Translations under genes and position numbers: made by a program
NCBI GenBank assembly: GCA_018901715.1
Contig: JAHIEL010000086.1
Coordinates: forward strand, 1 to 10,032
From: Patescibacteria group bacterium
GTDB lineage: Bacteria > Patescibacteriota > Minisyncoccia > Minisyncoccales > PEYH01
Reading direction: 5' to 3'
DNA length: 10,032 bases
Notes under the pieces: model-generated
What the model was told of the DNA's origin: nothing
The model's input: only the letters and a program-made list of their open reading frames with translations
The model's database searches: none
Part shown: positions 1 to 5,765 of the stretch, piece after piece
Numbering within the stretch: position 1 is the first letter of the stretch
Layout of the letters: each line of letters opens with the position of its first letter

Positions 1-440
1 AATAACTTAATTGATTTAATGGCTTTCTTAAAAGCCCCTTTTTTATTTCTGATCCGATCGTGAATTTCTGCGTTTGGACCGTCTAATCCTATCCCGAAAG
101 ATAAAATTCCTAAATTTTTTAATTGAGATGCTAATCTCTCGGTTAATAACAAACCATTGCTTTGAATTCGAACTGGAACACCTTGCTTATTAGCATATTT
201 TATAATGTCAATCAGATCTTTTCTCAAGAGAGGCTCTCCGCCAGTAAGCGCCAATGTAGGAGCGCCTAATTTTTTTATTTCATCTATAAGTTCAAAAGCT
301 TTCTTTCCTTTAATTATTATTTTTTCTTTTTTATCAGGGGACGCATCAGCTCGACAATGTATGCATTTTAAATTACATTTTTGAGTTACTTCCCATAGAA
401 CATAATGTAATGACGAATCTATATTTTTGTTTATTTCCAT
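1..440 (-). CDS. Radical SAM enzyme, PqqE/MftC/Ahb-like (N-terminal part, runs off window)
   Basis: Translating the minus strand from the ATG at 440 gives 146 open residues that continue past position 1. C22, C26 and C29 form the CxxxCxxC motif that binds the [4Fe-4S] cluster for S-adenosylmethionine cleavage. TGGEPLLRKD (66-75) is the GGEP SAM-binding motif. GIGLDGP (116-122) and IHDRIR (126-131) are typical of the family that includes the peptide maturases PqqE and MftC and the haem enzymes NirJ and AhbC/AhbD. The C-terminal SPASM or Twitch domain that would separate these subfamilies lies outside the window. No clear Shine-Dalgarno precedes the start. The gene lies 59 nt downstream of a 39-codon ORF on the same strand, so a RiPP maturase is an attractive but unproven role. 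The superfamily is certain; the substrate is not. Confidence 0.9.
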   Translation of the reverse strand, partial: MEINKNIDSSLHYVLWEVTQKCNLKCIHCRADASPDKKEKIIIKGKKAFELIDEIKKLGAPTLALTGGEPLLRKDLIDIIKYANKQGVPVRIQSNGLLLTERLASQLKNLGILSFGIGLDGPNAEIHDRIRNKKGAFKKAIKSIKL

Positions 441-499
441 ACCAAATCAATTACTTTTTAATATAAGCAATTATATAATATTCAATTTACAAAATATCA

Positions 500-619
500 T
501 TAATCAAAATCACAGGCAAACTCTTTTACCACAATCACATCTTCTCGCTTCTCTTTTTCCGAAGTCGCGCCCATCCATTCCTCTTGCACTGTTTTCAATT
601 GTTTAGTTTTTTCTTTCAT
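500..619 (-). CDS. Small acidic 39-aa protein, candidate RiPP precursor peptide
   Basis: This short ORF begins at the ATG at 617-619 and ends with TAA at 500-502. The product is rich in Lys and Glu over its first 32 residues (MKEKTKQLKTVQEEW at the start) and ends in KEFACDFD, with one Cys, two Phe and two Asp in the last eight residues. A charged leader followed by a short core with modifiable residues is what a precursor for a radical SAM maturase looks like, and such an enzyme lies directly downstream. The ORF is visibly richer in G+C than the flanking spacers, which favours real coding. There is no Shine-Dalgarno, but its ATG overlaps the TGA of the preceding ORF (ATGA), which allows translational coupling. 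It matches no precursor family I recognise (not PqqA, MftA or SCIFF). It could be an unrelated small protein. Confidence 0.55.
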   Translation of the reverse strand: MKEKTKQLKTVQEEWMGATSEKEKREDVIVVKEFACDFD

Positions 620-711
620 ATTGATTTTATTATTTTATTTATTAATTTTTTTAACTCGACCTTTAGCTTGACTATTTTAACTATATTATTTAAAACCAAA
701 ACACTCTCCAT
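616..711 (-). CDS. Small hydrophobic/basic 31-aa ORF overlapping the candidate precursor
   Basis: The reading frame from the ATG at 709-711 encodes 31 residues beginning MESVLVLNNIVKIVKLK and ending in KIIKSI. It is Val/Leu/Ile/Lys rich and compatible with an amphipathic helix. Its TGA overlaps the ATG of the next ORF as ATGA. The frame stays open nine or more sense codons upstream of this ATG (ISEADIKTF, to a stop near 747) without a canonical start codon. The true gene could therefore begin at a non-standard codon, or this could be the tail of a decayed gene. I recognise no family. It may be a second small peptide, or a leader ORF that couples translation of the candidate precursor. Confidence 0.35.
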   Translation of the reverse strand: MESVLVLNNIVKIVKLKVELKKLINKIIKSI

Positions 712-784
712 AAAAGTCTTGATGTCTGCCTCGCTAATTACTATTCACAATTCAAGTATAATACAAACAAAAATAAAAAACAAA

Positions 785-1162
785 TTAACTCCACTTACCT
801 TTCATATGTATTTCACTTGTATCCAAGGGCAGCTGATTTGCTCCAAGAAGAGCGAAAATCAAGCCTGTTATGGCGCTGTTGATTATATCTTTGGCATCGC
901 CTATCGCAGAGGGATTTCCCACCGCAGTAATATATCTCATTCCTCCTATAATAAGCATTATAACCGCCACGATTCCCACGACGCTGAGCATAAAATTATA
1001 AAGCCCGATCAAATACATTGAAAGGTTCACCGTCCCCGTGGCGGGAAGCCCCGGAATCCTCACTAACGGCGTCCACTCCGCCGCGCCGGCGAAGTTGGCG
1101 GAGGCCATTGCTATCGCGAAAATAAAACCTGCCATAATAAAGGCTGTTTTTTTTGAGAACAT
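785..1162 (-). CDS. Pilin-like / TrbC-VirB2-like small membrane protein with altered C-terminus
   Basis: The 125-aa product has a signal peptide (KK at 4-5, hydrophobic 7-20, likely cleavage after FAGAA at 24-28). The mature start is EWTPLVRIPGLP. A long hydrophobic helix (about 48-74), the loop GGMRYITAVGNPSAIGDAKD (73-92) and the start of a second helix (INSAITGLIFALLG, 94-107) follow. This two-helix pattern is common in Parcubacteria-type genomes as pilin or TrbC/VirB2-like proteins. Relatives usually complete the second helix and end in a hydrophobic/NP-containing tail. Here the sequence turns polar after residue 107 (ANQLPLDTSE...), as if the 3' end had been exchanged or lost. Base composition also shifts, from GC-richer codons to AT-rich ones, near 860. 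It has its own promoter at 1301-1328. Function of the altered protein is doubtful. Confidence 0.7.
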   Translation of the reverse strand: MFSKKTAFIMAGFIFAIAMASANFAGAAEWTPLVRIPGLPATGTVNLSMYLIGLYNFMLSVVGIVAVIMLIIGGMRYITAVGNPSAIGDAKDIINSAITGLIFALLGANQLPLDTSEIHMKGKWS

Positions 1163-1219
1163 AAAATTATATTGTTAAATGGTTAAATTGCTAAACTGTT
1201 TTTTATTGCGAAATTCGCT

Positions 1220-1255
1220 GGCTCCATATAGTTCCCGCCTCGGGACTGTGGAGCC
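1220..1255. repeat. GC-rich hairpin element in pilin leader
   Basis: An imperfect palindrome pairs GGCTCCA (1220-1226) with TGGAGCC (1249-1255). An inner stem pairs TCCCG (1233-1237) with CGGGA (1241-1245) around a CCT loop, and AG/CT extends it past one bulged T. There is no T-run, so it is not a classical terminator. The outer arms recur at 9933-9963, and the right arm recurs inverted at 10012-10026. It looks like a dispersed REP-like or MITE-like element. Confidence 0.6.
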
Positions 1256-1300
1256 TGATTGCGTTCTTAATTTCCAATTTCCAGTTTCAATATTGTTTAT

Positions 1301-1328
1301 ATTATACCACAAAGCGGGAAGATGGCAA
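1301..1328 (-). promoter_or_regulatory. Sigma70-type promoter of the pilin-like gene
   Basis: Read on the minus strand, TTGCCA (1323-1328) and a perfect TATAAT (1301-1306) are separated by 16 bp. The same two boxes with the same spacing recur in the second repeat copy at 4823-4850, although the spacer has changed, which supports function. Transcription would begin near 1294, giving a leader of about 130 nt that contains the hairpin at 1220-1255. It could also read through into the small ORFs and the radical SAM gene, since no terminator is visible between them. Confidence 0.7.
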
Positions 1329-1350
1329 AAAATAAAAATAAAATTATTAT

Positions 1351-1379
1351 TTGCAAAATGATTTCAAATAATATACAAT
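1351..1379 (+). promoter_or_regulatory. Putative promoter of the creatininase-family gene
   Basis: TTGCAA (1351-1356) and TACAAT (1374-1379) are 17 bp apart. The predicted start near 1386 gives a leader of about 27 nt. It lies back to back with the pilin promoter, so the spacer would be a divergent promoter region. The evidence is sequence match only, in AT-rich DNA. Confidence 0.45.
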
Positions 1380-1412
1380 GAAGTTAATTCTAATAATATA
1401 TTTTAAATCTTT

Positions 1413-2126
1413 ATGAAAATCAAGAAAATAATAATTCTTCCGATAGGCAGTTATGAGTATCATGGAACAGAGCTTCCTCCTGAAACAGATAGCATTATAA
1501 GCCAAAATCTGGCTAGCGGCTTAAGCTCTGCGCTGAAAAAACATTTTCAAAGCAATATAATTTTATTGCCTGCAATCAATTACGGTCTTTCGCTGGAGCA
1601 CAGCGGATTTCCGAATACTATGTTTATGGCGCATAAAACTTTCTATGATTATTTGTCAAATTTATTAAATTCAATAAATGAGAATAATTCATTGATTTGC
1701 ATAATTAATGGTCATGGAGGAAATATTAACGCCCTGCAATCCATTGAAGCTGATTATAACTATACGCATCAAAACAGCAAGGTTTTCGCACCGCCGCTTT
1801 ATCCTCAAAACATTCAAGAATGTTGCGTAAAAAGTTTTGGCGAATTTGATACTCACGCCGGTTCAGTGGAAGCTTCTTTAATTTCATATTACGCAAATAA
1901 GCCGAAAAAAGAATACCACGCGAAAACTAAAAAGAAATTTTCTGGGTCATTGAAGTTTTTTAGGAATATAGAAATTTATCCAGACGGAATAATCAAAGAG
2001 CTTCCTTTGACAACTGCGGATCCTAAAAAAGGAAAATTGTTGCATGAAAAAATGACAGATAATCTTACAGATTCGATACTTGGTTTGATTGCTAATATTG
2101 AAAAAATTAAAAAAGATATTCACTAA
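1413..2126 (+). CDS. Creatininase-family metal-dependent amidohydrolase (MftE-related superfamily)
   Basis: The 237-aa product is close to usual family length and has the creatininase signatures in order. LPIGSYEYHG (9-18) supplies Glu15 and His17, followed by Asp26 in PPETD. LEHSGFPNT (61-69) corresponds to the usual EH..FPGT. NGHGGN (99-104) supplies His101. DTHAGSVE (146-153) supplies Glu153. These are the likely ligands of a two-metal site. Family members hydrolyse creatinine, formamidopyrimidines or, as MftE, the C-terminal dipeptide of the mycofactocin precursor. The MftE precedent and the divergent radical SAM/peptide genes make a peptidase role possible, but the pilin-like gene lies between them and the strand differs. 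No Shine-Dalgarno precedes the ATG. The last ten residues are Lys-rich. The family call is firm; the substrate is unknown. Confidence 0.9.
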   Translation: MKIKKIIILPIGSYEYHGTELPPETDSIISQNLASGLSSALKKHFQSNIILLPAINYGLSLEHSGFPNTMFMAHKTFYDYLSNLLNSINENNSLICIINGHGGNINALQSIEADYNYTHQNSKVFAPPLYPQNIQECCVKSFGEFDTHAGSVEASLISYYANKPKKEYHAKTKKKFSGSLKFFRNIEIYPDGIIKELPLTTADPKKGKLLHEKMTDNLTDSILGLIANIEKIKKDIH

Positions 2127-2169
2127 TTTCTAGTCGACAGTAGTTTAAGCTGTAATAATTTTAATTATA

Positions 2170-3225
2170 ATGATTCAAACAACGCTATTTGGCGATAGAT
2201 ACAAGATACATCAATTTCCAAGAACTCAATATTTAGGAAGCAAAGAAAAGCATATAAAATGGATTCTTGAGACTGCGCCAAAAGATATAAAAACTGTTTT
2301 TGATGCTTTCAGCGGCACTTCTGTCGTTGGTTATTATTTTAAAGATAAAGGATATAAAGTATATGGCAATGATTTTTTAAAATGCAATTATTTAATCACT
2401 AAAGCTTTAGTGGAAAATCCAAATATCATACTTGATAAAAATGATATAAAAATTTTACTTGATGAAAATGCAAAAGCTGATAATTTAATTGAAAAAGTTT
2501 TTACTGGAGTTTTTTTTGAAAGAGATCAAGCAAAATTTTTAGATAAATTTAGAGCTAATGTTGAAAAACTTGATAACGAGTATAAAAAGGCTTTGGCATT
2601 AGCTTTAATGAATCGTTCTTTAACAAGAAAAATTACATTGGGACATTTCGCCCATTTAAAAGCAATTGAATATAGTAAAAATCCCGACCGAATCAAAAGA
2701 AATGCCAGCTTAACAAAACATTTAAAAGATATATTTCAAAGTCTCGTTCATTCGTATAATAATGCTATTTTTGATAACAAAAAAACAAATAAGGCTTTTT
2801 GCGAAAATACAATATCTCTAATTTCTAAACTAAAAGATGTTGATTTAGTTTATTTTGATCCTCCATATTGCGGTTGCCACCCTGACTATCAGGCATTTTA
2901 CCACTTTCTAGAAACTTATGCGCAGTATTGGAAAGACAAAAAATTTATAAATGGAACAAAGGCATATTATCCAAAAAAAAAGAGTGGATTTGTTCAAAAA
3001 ACTGAGATTGAAAATTCTTTTCAGAAGCTTTTCGAAAATAGCCAGCATATTCCCTATTGGCTCATTTCTTATAATAGTAAAAGTTACCCTGAAAAAAACA
3101 AGATGATAGAATTAATAAAACAATTTAAAAAAGTTGAAGTATATGAACAAGAATATTTTAATCATTATGGAGGAAAAGGGAGTCGCAAAGGAACAAGTGA
3201 ATATTTATTTTATTGTTATAATTAA
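2170..3225 (+). CDS. DNA N6-adenine methyltransferase, D12 class (restriction-modification)
   Basis: The 351-aa product shows the D12/Dam-like layout. QYLGSKEKHI (20-29) matches the N-terminal YxGgK motif that contacts SAM. FDAFSGTS (44-51) is motif I, a variant of FxGxG. VYGND (64-68) gives the acidic residue after the second strand. DPPY (230-233, in DLVYFDPPYCG) is catalytic motif IV of adenine-N6 methylases. The long helical stretch between motifs I and IV probably carries target recognition. It would transfer a methyl group from SAM to adenine in a short target that I cannot deduce. The endonuclease-like gene starts 6 nt after the stop, so this is very likely the protective half of a type II system. 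The start at 2170 has no Shine-Dalgarno; the initial MIQTTLFGD is a common opening for such enzymes. Confidence 0.9.
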   Translation: MIQTTLFGDRYKIHQFPRTQYLGSKEKHIKWILETAPKDIKTVFDAFSGTSVVGYYFKDKGYKVYGNDFLKCNYLITKALVENPNIILDKNDIKILLDENAKADNLIEKVFTGVFFERDQAKFLDKFRANVEKLDNEYKKALALALMNRSLTRKITLGHFAHLKAIEYSKNPDRIKRNASLTKHLKDIFQSLVHSYNNAIFDNKKTNKAFCENTISLISKLKDVDLVYFDPPYCGCHPDYQAFYHFLETYAQYWKDKKFINGTKAYYPKKKSGFVQKTEIENSFQKLFENSQHIPYWLISYNSKSYPEKNKMIELIKQFKKVEVYEQEYFNHYGGKGSRKGTSEYLFYCYN

Positions 3226-3231
3226 AACACC

Positions 3232-4323
3232 ATGAATTTCAAAATTTATCAACAGCTCAAAAAGCTTTATCAGGCAAATGATTTTGAGAAACTTCTCAAA
3301 GATTCAAATAGTCTGCTCTTTTTAAAAATTCGCTCTATCGCCAGAAAGACGCTGATGGTTGAATTCGCTAACAAAATAGGCATTGATCTAAATCAAGGAA
3401 CTAATAATTTAATAGAAAAAATCGCTGATAATCCAAAGACGGAAAGAGTAATTGATGAGTTTATTAATGCTAAATTTCAAGATGAAAGAAGGGAGCGCAA
3501 AAAATATCAAGATAAACTTATTTCAGAATTGTATAAATTAAAAATCTTTGATTGGGGCGGGCTTTATCAAAATAATCTGGAAAAGACTATAATTAATAAC
3601 TACATTAAAAAAATCAAAAACTTTGACATTTTAATGGACAAAGTCGATAACGAAATACACGAAAGCTTAAAAGGTTATGTTTTATGTTCATGGTTCAATC
3701 ATTGGACATCTATTTTAATAGAAGACATATTTAAAGAGCATAAGCGAGTTTTACCTGCAATCGGACTAATCAAAAAAGTTGATTTTTTTGTTGACCAAAT
3801 TCCATTTGATTTAAAAGTTACTTATTTTCCCGATGGTTTTATGGCCACAAAACGCAGAGGAAAAGGACTAAAACCAGAATTGACCGAGCTTAAACAAATA
3901 GCAAGAAAAAATAAAATTAAATTTGATTCATCGCAAAAAAACAAATTTTTACTTTCTGAGCTTTTAGCTAGATTGTCCGAAAGCCATCTTGAGTCAGTCA
4001 AAAAAGCTATTTCTAATTTTCATAAAACAAGATGGGAAATTATAGAAGAAGCGATGGAAAATAAAAAAGAATTAATTAGATGGCTTTACGAAGAGCAAGG
4101 AGAAAGGCGTTTTGATTCAGCTAATCGTTTATTTTTAGTATTGATTGATGAATATAATTTAGAAGAAAGTTGGAAACTAAAAAGAAATATTGATTTTTTA
4201 GAAGAAAGCATTAATTCTTACTTGAATAAATTTAAAATAGGAGATGATTTAAAAATTATTTTTAATTGGCAAGATAAAAAATATATATCTATTTCGGATG
4301 TGTTGTTCATTATAAAAAAATAA
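3232..4323 (+). CDS. Putative type II restriction endonuclease, PD-(D/E)XK-like
   Basis: The 363-aa product is mostly charged and helical. Its recognisable part is residues 160-200: a helix with Glu164 (ILIEDIFKEH), then KKVDFF with Asp184, a hydrophobic strand and IPFDLKVT with Asp193 and Lys195. This gives D-x8-D-x-K, the metal-binding pattern of PD-(D/E)XK nucleases. No HNH, GIY-YIG or PLD motif is seen. It starts 6 nt after the methyltransferase stop and ends where the next gene converges, the usual arrangement for a type II pair. I recognise no subfamily and cannot assign a recognition site. The N-terminal 150 residues may form a DNA-binding or dimerisation region. The restriction role rests on the catalytic motif plus context. 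Confidence 0.7.
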   Translation: MNFKIYQQLKKLYQANDFEKLLKDSNSLLFLKIRSIARKTLMVEFANKIGIDLNQGTNNLIEKIADNPKTERVIDEFINAKFQDERRERKKYQDKLISELYKLKIFDWGGLYQNNLEKTIINNYIKKIKNFDILMDKVDNEIHESLKGYVLCSWFNHWTSILIEDIFKEHKRVLPAIGLIKKVDFFVDQIPFDLKVTYFPDGFMATKRRGKGLKPELTELKQIARKNKIKFDSSQKNKFLLSELLARLSESHLESVKKAISNFHKTRWEIIEEAMENKKELIRWLYEEQGERRFDSANRLFLVLIDEYNLEESWKLKRNIDFLEESINSYLNKFKIGDDLKIIFNWQDKKYISISDVLFIIKK

Positions 4324-4344
4324 GCACATATATTTCAGTGCTTA
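4314..4344 (-). terminator. Rho-independent terminator at the end of the 90-aa gene
   Basis: TAAGCAC (4321-4327) pairs perfectly with GTGCTTA (4338-4344) across a 10-nt loop. On the minus strand the stem is followed by seven Ts (4314-4320). The minus-strand stop codon (4335-4337) lies in the loop, and the endonuclease stop (4321-4323) forms the plus-strand left arm. On the plus strand no T-run follows, so termination from that side would be weaker. Confidence 0.7.
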
Positions 4345-4607
4345 AAATCTTCAGTATTGTAATGGTATAACAGCGGAAATTTTGCAATTAATCCCGTGTC
4401 TGTTATAAGATCATATCTGTATGTTCTTTCTCCTGGCAGTGAAACATCCCAATTTACAATCAATATTTTATTTCCGTATTCTTCCATTAAATAATTGTGA
4501 GCGTCAAATATATGCGACGGCGGGGATGTATAAGGGTGATCAATCGTAGATATTATTTCTATGTCAGATTTAATAATCTCTTTAAACTTTTTTTTATTCA
4601 TTTTCAT
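4335..4607 (-). CDS. Hypothetical protein, 90 aa
   Basis: The product begins with a very basic stretch (MKMNKKKFKEI) and continues as a mixed alpha/beta-like sequence with aromatic residues and polar segments (HPYTSPPSHIF at 24-34, KILIVNWDVSLPGERTYRYD at 47-66). There is no signal peptide, membrane helix or DNA-binding motif that I can identify. Mixed codon use and a terminator exactly at its end favour a real gene. Upstream lies repeat copy B, so its transcription may come from a captured pilin promoter at 4823-4850. No Shine-Dalgarno lies at normal distance from the chosen ATG; a GGAG is about 24 nt upstream. I do not recognise the family. A role linked to the neighbouring restriction-modification pair is only possible by position. 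Confidence 0.55.
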   Translation of the reverse strand: MKMNKKKFKEIIKSDIEIISTIDHPYTSPPSHIFDAHNYLMEEYGNKILIVNWDVSLPGERTYRYDLITDTGLIAKFPLLYHYNTEDFKH

Positions 4608-4627
4608 TTATTTACTCATTATAAAAA

Positions 4628-4684
4628 TTACTCCAAAAAGGAGCTATAACCTGCCATAATTAAGGCTGTTTTTTTTGTGGGCAT
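4628..4684 (-). pseudogene. Remnant of pilin-like gene (first ~12 codons only)
   Basis: The minus-strand ATG at 4682-4684 opens an 18-codon frame starting MPTKKTALIMAG. This matches the start MFSKKTAFIMAG of the pilin-like gene at 1162, and the DNA is nearly identical for about 30 nt. Homology stops after the Gly codon, and the frame ends at TAA (4628-4630) after YSSFLE. The promoter and part of the leader are preserved upstream. It is best read as a rearrangement breakpoint that kept the regulatory end of a pilin gene and lost the body. Confidence 0.7.
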
Positions 4685-4767
4685 AAGTGTAAATTTTTAA
4701 TTTTTAATTTTGTAAATAATTTTTAATGTTTTAATTTTTAAATTCCACATCCTACATTCCAATTTCT

Positions 4768-4796
4768 CCGCCCAAGGCGGACCAGCCTCGGGCTGG
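4768..4796. repeat. GC-rich tandem hairpins
   Basis: CCGCC-CAA-GGCGG (4768-4780) is followed after one base by CCAGCC-TCG-GGCTGG (4782-4796). These are two perfect short hairpins in a strongly AT-rich spacer. They occupy the leader position where copy A carries an unrelated hairpin, which suggests insertion of small palindromic elements. No T-run follows on either strand. Confidence 0.6.
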
Positions 4797-4822
4797 CAAT
4801 TTCCAGTTTCAATATTATTTAC

Positions 4823-4850
4823 ATTATACAACAAAGAGAAAAGATGGCAA
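4823..4850 (-). promoter_or_regulatory. Conserved pilin-type promoter, copy B
   Basis: On the minus strand TTGCCA (4845-4850) and TATAAT (4823-4828) are 16 bp apart, exactly as in copy A. The boxes survive although the spacer has changed. The downstream pilin is lost, so the transcript would run over the remnant into the 90-aa gene and stop at the terminator at 4314-4344. Confidence 0.6.
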
Positions 4851-4878
4851 AAATAAAAATTTATATTAAGTGTTGTTG

Positions 4879-4907
4879 TTGACATTTTTTGCAAATTATT
4901 ATATTCT
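4879..4907 (+). promoter_or_regulatory. Strong promoter of the NDK-Nudix operon
   Basis: A perfect TTGACA (4879-4884) and TATTCT (4902-4907) are separated by 17 bp. An overlapping TATAAT at 4908-4913 is too far from that -35 box (23 bp) but adds AT-rich melting sequence. The leader would be short, about 20-25 nt, and contains the Shine-Dalgarno at 4924-4928. Confidence 0.65.
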
Positions 4908-4920
4908 TATAATAATAGCA

Positions 4921-4928
4921 AAAGGAGG
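4921..4928 (+). promoter_or_regulatory. Strong Shine-Dalgarno fixing the start at 4937
   Basis: AAAGGAGG lies with GGAGG at 4924-4928, eight nt before the ATG at 4937. It is near-perfect, and it contrasts with the creatininase, methyltransferase, endonuclease and pilin genes, which show none. Confidence 0.8.
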
Positions 4929-4936
4929 GAAAGAAA

Positions 4937-5764
4937 ATGCTGTTCTTTGAAAAAGTTTATAGTGTAGTTATCATCAAACCAGATATGGTTAAGCATGGAT
5001 TAATAGATGAACTTGAAAGCAAAATTGAACAAATGGACCTGAAAATAATCAGGCGAGGCGAAATATCAATGGATCTAGAACTCGTAAAAAAGTTGTATCA
5101 ATGGCCTATTCTACGCCATCCCGTTGAACTTGAAGAATATTTATGTAGAACACCGCTGCAGGTATGGTTTATTGAAGGCAGGAACGCTGTTGAATCAATC
5201 TTGAAAATAAAAGGAGAAATAAGAAAGAAATATTGTACTGATCAGCTTCACACCTTGCTTCATTGTCCAGATTCCAATGAAGATGCACAGAGAGAGTGCA
5301 ATTTAATTTGGTTAAATATGAATAACAAAAAAGAAATAAAAACAAATAACCAGGTTGAGGTCATTGTATTTAAAAAAGCTAAGAAGGAAACTTTCTTGTT
5401 TTTGATATTAAAAAGAGTTCCAGCAAGAGGCGGTTTCTGGCAGCCAATTACGGGAAATGTTCGCGAGGAAGAATCTTTTGAAGATGCAGCTTTGCGAGAA
5501 CTCAGGGAAGAAACTGGAATTGTTGATGTCGTAGAATTAATCGATACCGAATATTTGTTTGAATTTTTTGACGATAATCGCCAGCAAACGGAGAAGGTGT
5601 TTGGCGCGGAAGTGCCAGCAGGCGCAAGAATCAACATTTCTTCTGAACATACTGAATACAAGTGGATGACAAGCGAAGTTGCTCTTAGCAGGTATCTCAA
5701 ATATCTTGGCAACAAAGAAGGGCTTAAGAGATTGGTTGCGAAGTTAGAAACGCGGGAGGAATAA
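4937..5764 (+). CDS. Fusion of nucleoside-diphosphate-kinase-like domain and NudB-like Nudix hydrolase
   Basis: Residues 7-126 resemble nucleoside diphosphate kinase. IKPDMVKHGLI (13-23) has the Lys of the family. TPLQVWFIEGRNAVE (72-86) matches the central strand and loop. LLHCPDS (107-113) corresponds to VVHGSDS, with His109 as the phospho-accepting histidine and Arg96 exactly 13 residues before it, as in the family. The Arg-Asn pair usually just before the histidine motif is not conserved (105-106 are His-Thr). Residues 138-270 form a Nudix domain with a complete box, Gly173-x5-Glu179-x7-Arg187-Glu188 to Gly194. FWQPITG (167-173) and EHTEYKW (237-243) resemble NudB, the dihydroneopterin triphosphate pyrophosphatase. 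A phosphotransfer domain joined to an NTP-cleaving domain suggests nucleotide salvage or sanitation. I know of no standard protein with this order. First gene of a two-gene operon. Confidence 0.85.
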   Translation: MLFFEKVYSVVIIKPDMVKHGLIDELESKIEQMDLKIIRRGEISMDLELVKKLYQWPILRHPVELEEYLCRTPLQVWFIEGRNAVESILKIKGEIRKKYCTDQLHTLLHCPDSNEDAQRECNLIWLNMNNKKEIKTNNQVEVIVFKKAKKETFLFLILKRVPARGGFWQPITGNVREEESFEDAALRELREETGIVDVVELIDTEYLFEFFDDNRQQTEKVFGAEVPAGARINISSEHTEYKWMTSEVALSRYLKYLGNKEGLKRLVAKLETREE

Positions 5765-5765
5765 A

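Larger units (their letters stand above)
1126..1345 (-). repeat. Repeat copy A: pilin promoter, leader and start-codon module
   Basis: Two blocks match the copy at 4648-4860 in the same orientation. One covers the pilin start (about 1126-1156, nearly identical over roughly 30 nt). The other covers leader plus promoter (about 1272-1345, including AATTTCCAGTTTCAATATT). The sequence between them differs: copy A has a hairpin built on GGCTCCA/TGGAGCC, while copy B has other hairpins. The two copies bracket the creatininase, restriction-modification and 90-aa genes. Confidence 0.75.
4648..4860 (-). repeat. Repeat copy B: pilin promoter/leader/start module
   Basis: This is the second copy of the module at 1126-1345, in the same orientation. 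It keeps the start-codon block (4648-4678) and the promoter block (about 4797-4860). Between them is an AT-rich low-complexity tract with repeated AATTTTT units (4690-4740) and a GC-rich double hairpin (4768-4796). It fills most of the 329-nt spacer at 4608-4936; the rest is the promoter of the next plus-strand operon. Confidence 0.75.

Noticed and set aside
584..1021. Plus-strand open frame of 145 codons
   Set aside because: It runs antisense to the pilin-like gene and the small peptide ORFs, has no ribosome site and gives a low-complexity Phe/Ile/Ser/His product.
1220..1255. Leader hairpin considered as an intrinsic terminator or riboswitch
   Set aside because: No T-run follows on either strand and no known riboswitch core is visible; the recurrence elsewhere fits a dispersed repeat better.
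1179..1361. Plus-strand open frame of 60 codons
   Set aside because: It covers the pilin leader, hairpin and promoter of repeat A, which are explained as regulatory repeat sequence.
2166..2171. TATAAT overlapping the methyltransferase start codon
   Set aside because: It overlaps the ATG itself, has no suitable -35 box, and is expected by chance in this AT-rich spacer.
4690..4740. Repeated AATTTTT units considered as an iteron or CRISPR-like array
   Set aside because: The units are short, directly adjacent and without spacers of constant length; this is AT-rich low complexity.
4697..4894. Minus-strand open frame of 65 codons
   Set aside because: It lies across repeat B and the promoter at 4879-4907 and has no family features.
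5260..5715. Minus-strand open frame of 151 codons
   Set aside because: It is antisense to the Nudix domain of the NDK-Nudix gene, whose motifs are clear, and its Ser/Thr-rich product is typical of a shadow frame.
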